From CALREA01 sp041674865 (GTDB taxonomy: Bacteria > Patescibacteriota > Gracilibacteria > UBA1369 > UBA12463), in NCBI GenBank assembly GCA_041674865.1, contig JBAYUX010000017.1, positions 1 to 22,908 of the forward strand: a DNA stretch of 22,908 bases, given 5' to 3'. The notes below the pieces were generated by a model. It was given only the letters and a program-made list of their open reading frames with translations, was not told the origin of the DNA and made no database searches. The stretch's first letter is position 1, and every line of letters begins with the position of its first letter. Position numbers and translations under genes: made by a program. Positions 13,111 to 22,096 of this stretch are shown here, in pieces.

Positions 13111-15516
13111 GTGGCTAAACGAAGAAAACGATCAACATCAGCTTTGGAAAGACGAGGAAGTACCCGTAAGCGCAAATCGCGGGGTGCTTCTAGGCCGCTG
13201 TCTTTCGAGGTGAAGTCGACGGTTGCGCGAGATATTTCGGCAGTTGTCTACTTTTTAATTGCCGCCGTGATGGTCTTGAGCCTTCAGGGTAATTTTGGCG
13301 TGGTCGGCGATATGTTGACGGGAATTTTCCGACCGACACTTGGGTATGGTGTTTGGTTGATTCCACTGATCTTCGGATTTGTTTCTATTATGCTTTTTTT
13401 CTCGAAGTCGATAGAGTTTGGACTTTCGCGAATTGTCGGTATTGGAACATTAACCGTTTCTATTTTAAGTGTTCTTCATTTATATGTTGATGTGAATGAG
13501 CTTCATTCGGCTGCGAGCTCTGGGCAGTATGGGGGATATGTCGGATTTGTGATGAACTTTTTGATGCGTGGTGTCTTGCAGATTGGACATGTGGGCGCGA
13601 GCATTGTGTTTATCGCGATGTTCTTGATTGGAACGATGCTTACGTTGCAAGTTTCCTTGAGTCAGATTTTTTCTTTCCTTCGTGGAAGTTTGGCTATTAG
13701 GAAGATTATGGTTGAGTCGGCTGAAGATGAGGAAGAGGATTCCGAGAGCGAAGAAGATGATGAGCCAGAGATTTTTATTCGAAAGAATCAGCTTGCTGAT
13801 GAAGTTCTTGCCGAGCTTGCGAACAAGGTTCAGGCTGGCGCATATGATGAGGCTGAGCGCGTTAGGACGCTTCGTATTGATATGAATGAACATAGAGGAG
13901 AGGAGGATATTGTGTTGCAGGAGGTAAAACCAGAAAAGGCGAAGAAGGGTAAAAAAGAAGATGCAGTTGCGGAAGAAGCCGTGGAGGTTGATCCAGAAAC
14001 TGGTGAGATTATTGTTAAGAACAATATTGAAGTGGAAAAAGCGGAGGAGATTCCAGAGTTTTTCTGGGAGTACCCTTCACTTGATTTACTCAACCCTGCC
14101 GTGAAGTCTGCGAGAGTTGATGAGTCGATGCTTCGCGATACGGCTGAAAAAATTAAGAGTAAGTTTAAGCAGTTTGATATTGATGTTGTGATGCATGAGG
14201 TCAATGTTGGTCCGACCGTTATTCAATATACGTTGCGTCCACATGAGGGCGTGAAGCTTTCAAAGCTTACAAACTTGAAGAATGATATTGCGCTTGCTCT
14301 TGCGGCGAAAGCGGTTCGTATTGAGGCACCAATTCCTGGGAAATCACTCGTTGGTATTGAGATTCCAAATGACAAACGAACAGCTGTTCACCTTCGAGAA
14401 ATTCTTGAGAGTAAGGAGTTTGCTGAGGTTGATTCGAACTTACGATTTCCAATTGGACGAGATGTTTCTGGCAAGCCGGTGATTGGAGATCTCGCATCTA
14501 TGCCCCACTTGCTCATCGCTGGTAGTACCGGTTCTGGTAAGTCTGTTGGAATGAATGCACTATTGATGTCTTTGATTTATCAGAACGGACCGGATGATTT
14601 GAAGTTGATTATGATCGACCCGAAACGAGTTGAACTTGATTTGTATAATGGAATTCCGCACTTGCTCACACCGGTTATTACCGAGCCGGAAAAGGCTGCG
14701 ATTGCCTTACGATGGGCTGTTGCTGAAATGACACGACGATACAAATTGTTGTCTGTTGCTCGTCAGCGAAATATTGCGGATTACATGGCGGCGCTTGGTC
14801 CAGACGATGTTGGCGAGAGATTGCCAAAGATTGTGATTGTGATTGATGAGTTGGCTGACTTGATGATGACGGCGAAGAGTGAAGTTGAGGCGTCAATCTG
14901 TCGAATTGCACAGATGGCTCGTGCCGTTGGAATTCACTTGGTTATCGCAACACAGCGTCCGAGTGTGGATGTTATTACGGGTTTGATTAAGGCAAATATT
15001 CCTTCTCGTATTTCGTTCGCGGTTAGTTCATCGATCGACTCGAGGACGATTTTGGATGCGATTGGAGCCGAGGACCTTTTGGGCCGAGGCGATATGTTGT
15101 ACCTTCCTGGCGGCATGGCTAAGCCTCAGCGTGTCCAGGGTATTTATGTATCTACCGCTGAGATCGAACGCGTCACAAACCATGCAAAGACAACCATGCC
15201 GCCTCAATACGATGAGGGCATTACGAACCGAAAGATGGCCGATGAGTCTGTCATGGGTGTTCCGGATTCGAAATATGCAACACCAGATGAAGATATGGAT
15301 GATGACCAGATGGTGAAGGAGGCGATCAAGCTTGTTATTGAAAGCCGTAAGGCTTCAGCAAGTCTTCTCCAGCGACGTTTGAAGGTGGGCTATGCGCGCG
15401 CAGCGCGCCTTCTCGACGTGATGGAAGAGCGTGGTTATATCGGTCCTTCTCAGGGCGCCAAGGCTCGTGAAATTTATGTCAACGATGTTCCGGCCGATGT
15501 TCCTGAGGAGATATAA
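13111..15516 (+). CDS. ftsK: DNA translocase FtsK/SpoIIIE
   Basis: This 801-residue protein is a septal DNA pump that clears and aligns chromosome ends at division. A basic N-terminus (AKRRKRSTSALERRGSTRKR) precedes about four membrane segments (roughly residues 40-190). An acidic linker (about 200-320, runs of Glu/Asp) follows. The motor domain has Walker A GSTGSGKS (471-478) and Walker B VIVIDELADLM (about 575-585). The C-terminal gamma winged helix is at about 740-800 (ASASLLQRRLKVGYARAARL), which reads polarity sequences in known FtsKs. I choose GTG at 13111; an earlier in-frame TTG at 13075 lies in the -35 element. There is no Shine-Dalgarno. The gene diverges from gltX and the stop is TAA. 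Confidence 0.95.
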   Translation: MAKRRKRSTSALERRGSTRKRKSRGASRPLSFEVKSTVARDISAVVYFLIAAVMVLSLQGNFGVVGDMLTGIFRPTLGYGVWLIPLIFGFVSIMLFFSKSIEFGLSRIVGIGTLTVSILSVLHLYVDVNELHSAASSGQYGGYVGFVMNFLMRGVLQIGHVGASIVFIAMFLIGTMLTLQVSLSQIFSFLRGSLAIRKIMVESAEDEEEDSESEEDDEPEIFIRKNQLADEVLAELANKVQAGAYDEAERVRTLRIDMNEHRGEEDIVLQEVKPEKAKKGKKEDAVAEEAVEVDPETGEIIVKNNIEVEKAEEIPEFFWEYPSLDLLNPAVKSARVDESMLRDTAEKIKSKFKQFDIDVVMHEVNVGPTVIQYTLRPHEGVKLSKLTNLKNDIALALAAKAVRIEAPIPGKSLVGIEIPNDKRTAVHLREILESKEFAEVDSNLRFPIGRDVSGKPVIGDLASMPHLLIAGSTGSGKSVGMNALLMSLIYQNGPDDLKLIMIDPKRVELDLYNGIPHLLTPVITEPEKAAIALRWAVAEMTRRYKLLSVARQRNIADYMAALGPDDVGERLPKIVIVIDELADLMMTAKSEVEASICRIAQMARAVGIHLVIATQRPSVDVITGLIKANIPSRISFAVSSSIDSRTILDAIGAEDLLGRGDMLYLPGGMAKPQRVQGIYVSTAEIERVTNHAKTTMPPQYDEGITNRKMADESVMGVPDSKYATPDEDMDDDQMVKEAIKLVIESRKASASLLQRRLKVGYARAARLLDVMEERGYIGPSQGAKAREIYVNDVPADVPEEI

Positions 15517-15527
15517 GATATTAAAGT

Positions 15528-16079
15528 ATGAAGAAGATTACTATTTTTGCGTTGGTTTTTATAATAGCTTTGTCGGCATGTAACGTTTCAGCGAAAGTGC
15601 CGAAAGGGTGTCCGGAGAAAACGTCAATTATTGTAACAAGCAAAGAGTTTGGAAATACAAAATTTGATAAAATTACTCCTTGGTACATTGAGGATCAAAA
15701 AGTTTTAGATATTGGCATACGGTATGGCATATTATATTTCGTGAATTATGAAAATTTTGATCCGAATTATCCAGATGCATTTGGGCACGCTTATAAGGAT
15801 TTAGAAAGAACGCTTACTATAGGAATTAAGAATCTTGACAATAGCGAAAAGATTTCTACTGGCGTTTGGCCTGATGTTCATGGTAAGAAAATCGCAGATG
15901 CATTCATTTATTCTTCCTCTGAGGATCCAGGAAAAAATATTGGAATGCAGATTATCGAACCAAGCCATGTAGAGATAACCTATTTCGGTCAAGATTATGT
16001 TTGTGGTAAAGCTCAAATAAGTAATACGCATTTTGATATAAAAGGGGATTTTATTGCGAATTACAAAAAATTATTATAA
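15528..16079 (+). CDS. exported (lipo)protein of unknown function, 183 residues
   Basis: The N-terminus is a signal sequence, MKKITIFALVFIIALSAC, in which LSAC fits a lipobox with Cys18. Cleavage by signal peptidase I after VSA (residue 22) is the alternative. The mature part of about 160 residues is mixed alpha/beta with aromatic-rich strands (GILYFVNYENFDPNY) and two more Cys. No family is recognised. The gene is visibly more AT-rich than ftsK and galE on either side, with AAA, ATT and TAT favoured, which suggests fast evolution or transfer. It begins 11 bases after the ftsK stop. Its TAA overlaps the galE ATG (TAATG), suggesting coupling. Confidence 0.72.
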   Translation: MKKITIFALVFIIALSACNVSAKVPKGCPEKTSIIVTSKEFGNTKFDKITPWYIEDQKVLDIGIRYGILYFVNYENFDPNYPDAFGHAYKDLERTLTIGIKNLDNSEKISTGVWPDVHGKKIADAFIYSSSEDPGKNIGMQIIEPSHVEITYFGQDYVCGKAQISNTHFDIKGDFIANYKKLL

Positions 16080-17077
16080 TGAAACAACACATTCTTGTTA
16101 CCGGTGGTGCTGGGTATATTGGTTCGCATGCCGTTCGTGCGCTTCTTGCGCAGGGCTACGATGTGACAGTCGTCGACTTTCTCAAAGGCGGGCACAAGGA
16201 ATTCATTCCACCTGAGGCGCATTTTTTTGAGACCGATCTTGGTGACTCACAAATGCTTCGAGATATTTTTCAGCAAAACAAAGATCGTGATATGCCGATC
16301 CAGGCGGTTATTCATTTTGCTGGTCGTATTGAGGCGGGCTTGTCTGGAAAGGAGCGCGAAGACTTTCTCTACAATAACGTCGTTTGCGGTGAGCGACTTC
16401 TCCGTGTGTGCGAGGAGTTCGGTATGAATACGTTTATTTTTTCTTCCACAGCCGCTGTGTATGGTGAACCAGAAGAGGTTCCTATCAAGGAGACTGCCGA
16501 TCTCCGCCCTGTGAATTACTACGGCACGACCAAGCTCGAGTTCGAACGACGACTCGTCGTAGAGGCAGAGAAAGAAGATCGAAACTTCAAATATGTAGCG
16601 CTTCGATATTTCAATGCTGCTGGTGCCGACCCACAAGGTGGTATTGGTGAGTGGCATCCACGTGAGACGCATTTGATTCCTCGGGTCCTCCAAGTTGCGA
16701 AAGGGGAGTTACCTCGTGTTGAAATTTACGGTGTCGATTATCCGACAAAAGATGGAACGTGTGTTCGTGATTACATTCATGTGAATGATCTTGTTGATGC
16801 TCACTTACTTGCTCTTGAGTATTTATTCGATGGCGGAAAGAGTGACGTATTCAACTTAGGAAATGGTGAGGGCTTCACGGTCCGAGAAATTATTACCGCT
16901 GCTGAAGAAGTTGTTGGTGGCAAGCTGCCTGTCGTTGAAGAGACTCGTCGTGAGGGTGATCCGGTGACGCTTGTTGCTGATAGTTCAAAGGCTCGTGAAG
17001 TTCTCGGATGGCAGCCAAAACATGCTGGGCTTCATGAGATTCTTGAAACAGCTTGGAATTGGGAGCGGCAGAAATAA
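16079..17077 (+). CDS. galE: UDP-glucose 4-epimerase
   Basis: This 332-residue extended short-chain dehydrogenase interconverts UDP-glucose and UDP-galactose with bound NAD. The NAD site is VTGGAGYIGSH (7-17). Catalytic residues are in SSTAAVYGEP (S122-T124) and YGTTK (Y148 and K152). RYFNAAGADP and DYIHVNDLVDAH are typical GalE motifs. Length agrees with the family. Its start overlaps the stop of the preceding exported-protein gene by one base. UDP-galactose or the N-acetyl forms would supply envelope glycosyltransferases such as those at 123-2128. Specificity for acetylated sugars cannot be judged from sequence alone. The stop is TAA. Confidence 0.94.
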   Translation: MKQHILVTGGAGYIGSHAVRALLAQGYDVTVVDFLKGGHKEFIPPEAHFFETDLGDSQMLRDIFQQNKDRDMPIQAVIHFAGRIEAGLSGKEREDFLYNNVVCGERLLRVCEEFGMNTFIFSSTAAVYGEPEEVPIKETADLRPVNYYGTTKLEFERRLVVEAEKEDRNFKYVALRYFNAAGADPQGGIGEWHPRETHLIPRVLQVAKGELPRVEIYGVDYPTKDGTCVRDYIHVNDLVDAHLLALEYLFDGGKSDVFNLGNGEGFTVREIITAAEEVVGGKLPVVEETRREGDPVTLVADSSKAREVLGWQPKHAGLHEILETAWNWERQK

Positions 17078-17117
17078 TATCTCTGTATTAGGTCTTAATT
17101 GACGCAAAAAATCAATA

Positions 17118-17145
17118 TTGTCTTTTTAGCCTGGCTCGGTAGAAT
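17118..17145 (+). promoter_or_regulatory. promoter of the aspartate kinase gene
   Basis: TTGTCT (17118-17123), a 16-base spacer and TAGAAT (17140-17145) lie in the 91-base spacer after galE. Initiation near 17152 would give a leader of about 17 bases, TTGTATTTATCATATCT, with no Shine-Dalgarno. Confidence 0.5.
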
Positions 17146-17168
17146 GCCGCCTTGTATTTATCATATCT

Positions 17169-18719
17169 ATGAATTCTCCTGGCGGTAGTTGTTCGGTCAT
17201 GAAGTTCGGCGGGACATCCGTTGATAATATCAATGAGATTGCGACGATTGTTGGCTTTGAGGCGAAAAAGGCTCAGCCGATTATGGTTGTCTCAGCATAT
17301 AGTGGACAGACAGATGTTCTCAAAAGTATCACTCAGAACATTTTACAGAACCCTTCGCTTTGGAGTTATCAAAGTCTATATTTTGCCCTGGAGCCTGTTC
17401 TCGATTATGCCATGAAAAAGGCTGGAGAGCAGTGTCCTGGCCATAGCTTTACCGTTCTCTCTTCTATTTATCAGTATTTGGTTGAATGTATTAACGAAGT
17501 GATTCGTGAGATTTTGAGTATTCTTGATGTGCTTCCAGCAAAAGATTCATCGCATATTACTCCTGAATTTCGAACTTATATTGAAGATAGGATTATTGGT
17601 CTTGGTGAGGTATTTTCTGCGCATATTCTTGCTAAGGTTTTGTCGACTCGTACTGAGCTAGCTAGGGTTTTTGAAGACGTTTCTCTTGTTGATATTTTCA
17701 ATGCAGATCCTCAGAGTTCCCCCGTTCTTCCTGATCAAAAAGATGCATTTTTTGAAGAAGCGAGCCAAAAAATTGCTGCCAAAATTCAGGCCGTTTTGGA
17801 TCGGGGTAACGTGCCTGTTGTGACTGGCTATATGGGATATCTTCCTGGTGGCATTCTCAAGACAATTGATCGTGGATATACTGACTCAACTGCTGCTCTT
17901 ACAGCAGTAGCGCTTTTGCATATGGGCATCGATCCTGAACATATTCGTCTTCAAATTTGGAAAGAAGTTCCAGGTCTCATGACGGCCGATCCTCGTATTG
18001 TCGAGCCAAATTACAATTCAAAGACTCAGCGACGTGCTGGTGACTTTAAGGTTGCGAAGGTTCGTAGTCATGCGAGTTTCACTGAGGCGGCAGAGCTTGC
18101 TGATCTCGGTGGCATGAAGGCGATTAATCCAAATGGTATTTGGATTCTCGATGGTAAGGGTATTGAGCTTCAGGTTCGATCAACCTTTGATCCAGAAAGT
18201 TCTGGTACGATTATTACCGAATCGGAAGATCTTAACGAACGAGGTATTCGTTTTATTAGCGGAAAGGGTGGTCAAATGATGTATCGAGTGAAGAGTAATA
18301 AGATGGTAGAGCAGAATGGCGTAGCAGCAAAAATATTTAATGCGTGTGCAGAACTTGGTATTTCTGTTGATGCCATTACGACGTCAGGTACCACCGTTTC
18401 GTTTAGTATGAGCGCAAATCATGAACGAAAGGTTGAGCTTGAGGAACGACTTTCAAGGATTGGTTCTTTTGAGCTATGCGAGAATATGGCTCTCGTTTGT
18501 TGCATTGGTAATAGTATGCGTTACATGAAAGGTCTTCTTCGTGAGCTGAGTGGAATTTTGAGTGATAACGATATTAATATCGAATTTGACTGCGGTGATC
18601 CTGATAATAATGTCACTTTTGTTGTGAATGAAGCCGATTTTAAAAAAGCTATCAAATCTCTTCATCAAGGGGTTATTGAAAAGATTCCAGTAGTAGCTGA
18701 TCAGGGTGCTGATATTTAG
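17169..18719 (+). CDS. aspartate kinase, fungal Hom3-like type
   Basis: This 516-residue enzyme would phosphorylate aspartate at the entry to the lysine, threonine and methionine pathway. The amino acid kinase domain shows MKFGGTS (11-17), GYMGYLPGG, DRGYTDSTAALTA and WKEVPGLMTADPRIV. Two ACT domains follow (about 380-440 and 445-510), which in relatives bind feedback amino acids. RGYTD..AALTA with WKEV.G..TADPR resembles fungal Hom3 and related bacterial kinases more than E. coli LysC, where GRGGSD is usual. Length (516) is near Hom3 (527). No other gene of the pathway is in the window. Its TAG stop interleaves with the convergent hydrolase stop (18716-18719). Function is firm; subfamily is from remembered motifs. 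Confidence 0.9.
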   Translation: MNSPGGSCSVMKFGGTSVDNINEIATIVGFEAKKAQPIMVVSAYSGQTDVLKSITQNILQNPSLWSYQSLYFALEPVLDYAMKKAGEQCPGHSFTVLSSIYQYLVECINEVIREILSILDVLPAKDSSHITPEFRTYIEDRIIGLGEVFSAHILAKVLSTRTELARVFEDVSLVDIFNADPQSSPVLPDQKDAFFEEASQKIAAKIQAVLDRGNVPVVTGYMGYLPGGILKTIDRGYTDSTAALTAVALLHMGIDPEHIRLQIWKEVPGLMTADPRIVEPNYNSKTQRRAGDFKVAKVRSHASFTEAAELADLGGMKAINPNGIWILDGKGIELQVRSTFDPESSGTIITESEDLNERGIRFISGKGGQMMYRVKSNKMVEQNGVAAKIFNACAELGISVDAITTSGTTVSFSMSANHERKVELEERLSRIGSFELCENMALVCCIGNSMRYMKGLLRELSGILSDNDINIEFDCGDPDNNVTFVVNEADFKKAIKSLHQGVIEKIPVVADQGADI

Positions 18720-19312
18720 TCCTGCGCGTTCTTCTTGAGAAGCTCCAGAAGGAGTGGGAACTCCTCAAATCCATCGCTTTTCATCATGTGACCAGCATTG
18801 TGGAGCATGAAGAGTTCGGCGTTTGGTCCGAGGTGGTCTTGGATGTAAGCCCCAGTTTCAACTTTTATGTGCGGATCGTTGTCTGAAAAAATCAGAATGA
18901 ATTTTTTGCAGTTACGTTGAATTTTTTCCCAGTTGAATGGTGTTGCGAAGAAGTTTTCGAGTGCTGGACGACGCGAGTCATTAAGTGTTGCACCTACGAT
19001 AACTGCGAGGTCGATTGGTTGTGCCCAGTTACGTTCGAGTGCGCGAAGAAGTTCAGTTCCTCCGAGACTGTGGCCAATGATTGCTCGAAATGATGGATCG
19101 GTTGGATTTTTTTGATAATTTTCCTGCGCTATTTCTGGCTTCCATAAGTCACTAATGGTTTGTGTCCATTCTTGCTCTTGTGGTTCTGCGGCGTTTGGAA
19201 ATTGTGGACAGTCGACATGGAATTCGAGTTTTTCGAGTTCCTTTTTGAGCCAAGGAAACCAATTTCCTTCGTTACTTCCGTTGTAACCGTGAATGATGAA
19301 TGCTTGTTTCAT
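18716..19312 (-). CDS. RBBP9/YdeN-family alpha/beta hydrolase
   Basis: This 198-residue protein is a small alpha/beta hydrolase of the RBBP9/YdeN group of serine hydrolases. The nucleophile elbow is GHSLGG; the probable acid is in IFSDNDPHI and the catalytic His in LHNAGHM. The N-terminal FIIHGYNGSNEGNWFPWL is typical of this group, including the early Trp. No signal peptide is present, so it is cytosolic. The natural substrate of these enzymes is mostly unknown. It begins 18 bases after the secA stop and is probably co-transcribed with it. The leader CTGCACACTTGTC lacks a Shine-Dalgarno. The stop is TAA. Confidence 0.87.
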   Translation of the reverse strand: MKQAFIIHGYNGSNEGNWFPWLKKELEKLEFHVDCPQFPNAAEPQEQEWTQTISDLWKPEIAQENYQKNPTDPSFRAIIGHSLGGTELLRALERNWAQPIDLAVIVGATLNDSRRPALENFFATPFNWEKIQRNCKKFILIFSDNDPHIKVETGAYIQDHLGPNAELFMLHNAGHMMKSDGFEEFPLLLELLKKNAQD

Positions 19313-19330
19313 GACAAGTGTGCAGGAATG

Positions 19331-21964
19331 TTAGTCTTCTGAGCCGTGACATTTTTTGTACTTCTTTCCGCTGCCACATGGACAAGGATCGTTTCTACCT
19401 GCTGCATTTTCACTGTGAGCTTGCTCTGATCGTGCGACGACTGGCTGGCCGTTTACATCTTCTGCTGGTCGTTCACCAGAGAGAACGGATTCGATCTGTG
19501 CTTCGTTTGTAATCATCTTTTTTGGAGCTTCTGGAGCCATTTCCTCGGCTGTCGTAATTGAGACTTCGATCTTGAAGAGTGTATTCACGGTATTAAATCG
19601 AATATTTCCGAGAAGTTTTTCGAATGCCTCAAAGCCTTCCTGTTTGTACTCGATCAACGGATCTCGCTGAGCGTAACCACGGAGTGAAATTGCCTCACGA
19701 ACGCTTTGCATGTTTTCGATATGAGCCATCCAGAGTTCGTCGATAATGCGCAAACTGATCGCGCGCTCGACGTTCCGCATGATGTCACTTTGAGGAAACT
19801 TCTTCTCGCGCGTCTCATACTCTTCAAACATATACTCCTTCACGAATTGAATGAGCGCTTCAACGGTTTCGGATTTTTCGAGGTCTTCTTTCGTGAGTTG
19901 ACGAGCTGGATTTCCGTGAATTGCACGGATTTCCATGAGAATCTTTTCGAGATCCCATTCGGTCTTTGGACGTTCGCCAGATCCTGCATAATTACGTACG
20001 AGCATCTCTACAACTTGGCTAATGCTTAACAAAATATCTTGCTTGATGTCATCTACGAATAGCACTTTTCGTCGTCGGCTATAGATAATTTCTCGGTGCA
20101 TATTCATGACATCATCGTACTGAACAAGATGTTTACGAATATCAAAATGATGACCTTCAACTTTTTTTTGTGCGCTCTCAATCGCTCCACTGATGAGTCG
20201 ATTTTCGATTGGCATGTCTTCTGGAATTTGTAGCGCCTCCATCATTTTTTGAACACGTTCAGATCCGAAGAGTCTCATAAGATCATCTTCCATTGATACG
20301 AAAAATTGGCTTGTACCAGCGTCTCCCTGACGACCACTACGACCTCGGAGCTGATTGTCGATACGTCGTGATTCATGACGTTCCGTGCCGAGAACGAAGA
20401 GTCCTCCGAGCTCAACGACACCATCACCAAGTTTAATATCCGTACCGCGACCTGCCATGTTTGTTGCGATGGTAACCGCGCCACGTTGACCAGCATTTTT
20501 AATAATTTCCGCTTCGTGTGCGTGATTTTTTGCATTCAAGACGTTGTGCGGAACGCCATCACGTTTCAATAATTCACTAATAAGCTCTGATCGCTCGACA
20601 GAAATTGTACCAACCAATACTGGCTGACCTTTTTCGTAGAGTTCCTTGATCTTGGCTACAGCAGCGAGAAACTTGCCCTTCTGATTTTTGAAAATAGCGT
20701 CTGGAAGATCGGCGCGATTGACTGGTCGGTGCGTTGGAATAACGATCGTTTCAAGTCCGTAGATTTGAACAAATTCTTCTGCTTCTGTTTGCGCAGTACC
20801 TGTCATGCCTGCAAGTTTATTGAAGAGACGGAAGTAGTTCTGAAGCGTGACGGTTGCGAGTGTTTTGCTCTCACGTTTTACCTCTACATTTTCTTTTGCT
20901 TCGATGGCTTGGTGGAGTCCATCTGAGTAACGTCGGCCTGCCATGAGACGACCCGTGAACTCATCAACGATCAAAATCTCTCCATCTTTCACAACATAGT
21001 CTACGTCGTTTTTGAAGGCAGCATGCGCTTTTAATGCCTGCTCCAAGTGATGAACTTCACTATATCCGGCATCGGTGTAAATATTATCAACACCGAGAAG
21101 TTTTTCGAGATGCGAGATTCCTTCGTCCGTTAAGAATGCACCTTTTACCTTTTCATCAACGATATAATCTTTTTCTGGTTCGAGTTGTCGAACGAGTTGT
21201 GCGTACTGTTGATACTTTGATGTCGACTCTTCTGCTGGCGCAGAAATAATAAGTGGTGTTCGTGCCTCATCAATTAAGATCGAATCGACCTCATCGATAA
21301 TCGCATAGTTAAGCCCTCGCTGAACCATTTGCTCTTTGGTGGTAGACATGTTGTCACGAAGGTAGTCGAAACCAAATTCGTTGTTTGTTCCGTAGGTGAT
21401 GTCTGCCTCATAGGCGAGTTTTTTCTCATCATATGACTGGCCGTGGTTGATAACACCAATAGTGAGACCGAGAAATTTGTGAAGTCCCCCCATCCACTCA
21501 GCATCACGACGAGCGAGATAATCATTAACCGTTACGACCCAAACACCTTTTTCAGTAAGCGCATTGAGATATACCGGAAATGTTGATACGAGCGTTTTAC
21601 CTTCACCAGTTTTCATTTCTGCGATTCTTCCGCGATGAAGAACGGCTCCACCAATAATCTGAACATCAAATGGAACCATATTCCATTCCTGTTCATTTCC
21701 GGAAACGTCCCATTTGCGACCACAGAGACGCTCTGCAGCTGCTTTTACGAGACCGAATGCCTCTGGAAGAATATCGTCCAGCGTAGCACCATTTGCGAGT
21801 CGCTCCTTGAACTCTGTGGTCTTTGCTGGGAAGGCTTCGTCAGCTGTAAGTTCAACTCTATACTTCTCGTACCAAGAGTTCGTTTCTTCAACGAGTGGCA
21901 AGATCGATCGAATTTCTTTTGCATTTGGATCGCCGAGAATCTTTGTAATAATTTTTCGTAACAT
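19331..21964 (-). CDS. secA: preprotein translocase ATPase SecA
   Basis: This 877-residue motor drives unfolded proteins through SecYEG. The DEAD-like motor domain includes Walker A EMKTGEGKT (116-124) and the DEVDSILIDEARTPL box. TGTAQTEAEEF, TNMAGRGTDIKLG and QLRGRSGRQGD are canonical later motifs. The C-terminal SEC-C zinc site CPCGSGKKYKKCHG, with CxC and CH ligands, is present, so the protein is complete and of normal length. It exports the signal-peptide proteins seen elsewhere in this window. The start at 21964 (MLRKIITKILGDPN) matches the family; the leader CAACAACTCAGT has no Shine-Dalgarno. The RBBP9-like gene follows after 18 bases. The stop is TAA. Confidence 0.98.
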   Translation of the reverse strand: MLRKIITKILGDPNAKEIRSILPLVEETNSWYEKYRVELTADEAFPAKTTEFKERLANGATLDDILPEAFGLVKAAAERLCGRKWDVSGNEQEWNMVPFDVQIIGGAVLHRGRIAEMKTGEGKTLVSTFPVYLNALTEKGVWVVTVNDYLARRDAEWMGGLHKFLGLTIGVINHGQSYDEKKLAYEADITYGTNNEFGFDYLRDNMSTTKEQMVQRGLNYAIIDEVDSILIDEARTPLIISAPAEESTSKYQQYAQLVRQLEPEKDYIVDEKVKGAFLTDEGISHLEKLLGVDNIYTDAGYSEVHHLEQALKAHAAFKNDVDYVVKDGEILIVDEFTGRLMAGRRYSDGLHQAIEAKENVEVKRESKTLATVTLQNYFRLFNKLAGMTGTAQTEAEEFVQIYGLETIVIPTHRPVNRADLPDAIFKNQKGKFLAAVAKIKELYEKGQPVLVGTISVERSELISELLKRDGVPHNVLNAKNHAHEAEIIKNAGQRGAVTIATNMAGRGTDIKLGDGVVELGGLFVLGTERHESRRIDNQLRGRSGRQGDAGTSQFFVSMEDDLMRLFGSERVQKMMEALQIPEDMPIENRLISGAIESAQKKVEGHHFDIRKHLVQYDDVMNMHREIIYSRRRKVLFVDDIKQDILLSISQVVEMLVRNYAGSGERPKTEWDLEKILMEIRAIHGNPARQLTKEDLEKSETVEALIQFVKEYMFEEYETREKKFPQSDIMRNVERAISLRIIDELWMAHIENMQSVREAISLRGYAQRDPLIEYKQEGFEAFEKLLGNIRFNTVNTLFKIEVSITTAEEMAPEAPKKMITNEAQIESVLSGERPAEDVNGQPVVARSEQAHSENAAGRNDPCPCGSGKKYKKCHGSED

Positions 21965-22019
21965 ACTGAGTTGTTGTTCGAGAATAAAATAATCCGTCTG
22001 GGACTTCTAAAGCCAATGT

Positions 22020-22048
22020 ATTTTAGTTGAAATGAAGCCAAAATACAA
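22020..22048 (-). promoter_or_regulatory. promoter of secA
   Basis: On the minus strand TTGTAT (22043-22048), a 17-base spacer and TAAAAT (22020-22025) fit a sigma-70-like promoter with a leader of about 50 bases. A weaker second choice nearer the gene is TTGGCT with a TATTTT -10. The spacer at 21965-22096 contains nothing else but the divergent promoter. Confidence 0.5.
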
Positions 22049-22059
22049 GGTTTTAGACA

Positions 22060-22089
22060 TTGTTTTTCTCTACAGTTTGTTGCTAGTAT
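22060..22089 (+). promoter_or_regulatory. promoter of the FemAB-like gene, leaderless arrangement
   Basis: TTGTTT (22060-22065), an 18-base spacer and TAGTAT (22084-22089) lie seven bases before the ATG at 22097. Spacing matches the ftsK promoter almost exactly, so the start codon would again be at or next to the first transcribed base. Confidence 0.55.
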
Positions 22090-22096
22090 GGGTTCA

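Noticed and set aside
13029..13175. 49-codon N-terminal extension of GltX
   Set aside because: It runs back across the TATAAT promoter and into ftsK, is unlike the family, and GTG at 13028 gives the canonical N-terminus.
17095..17130. ATTGA/TCAAT stem after galE as an intrinsic terminator
   Set aside because: The five-pair AT-rich stem with a nine-base loop is too weak, and the T-run lies several bases away from the stem.
22088..22096. ATG three codons earlier in the FemAB-like gene
   Set aside because: It overlaps the TAGTAT -10 hexamer and would lie upstream of the expected transcription start.
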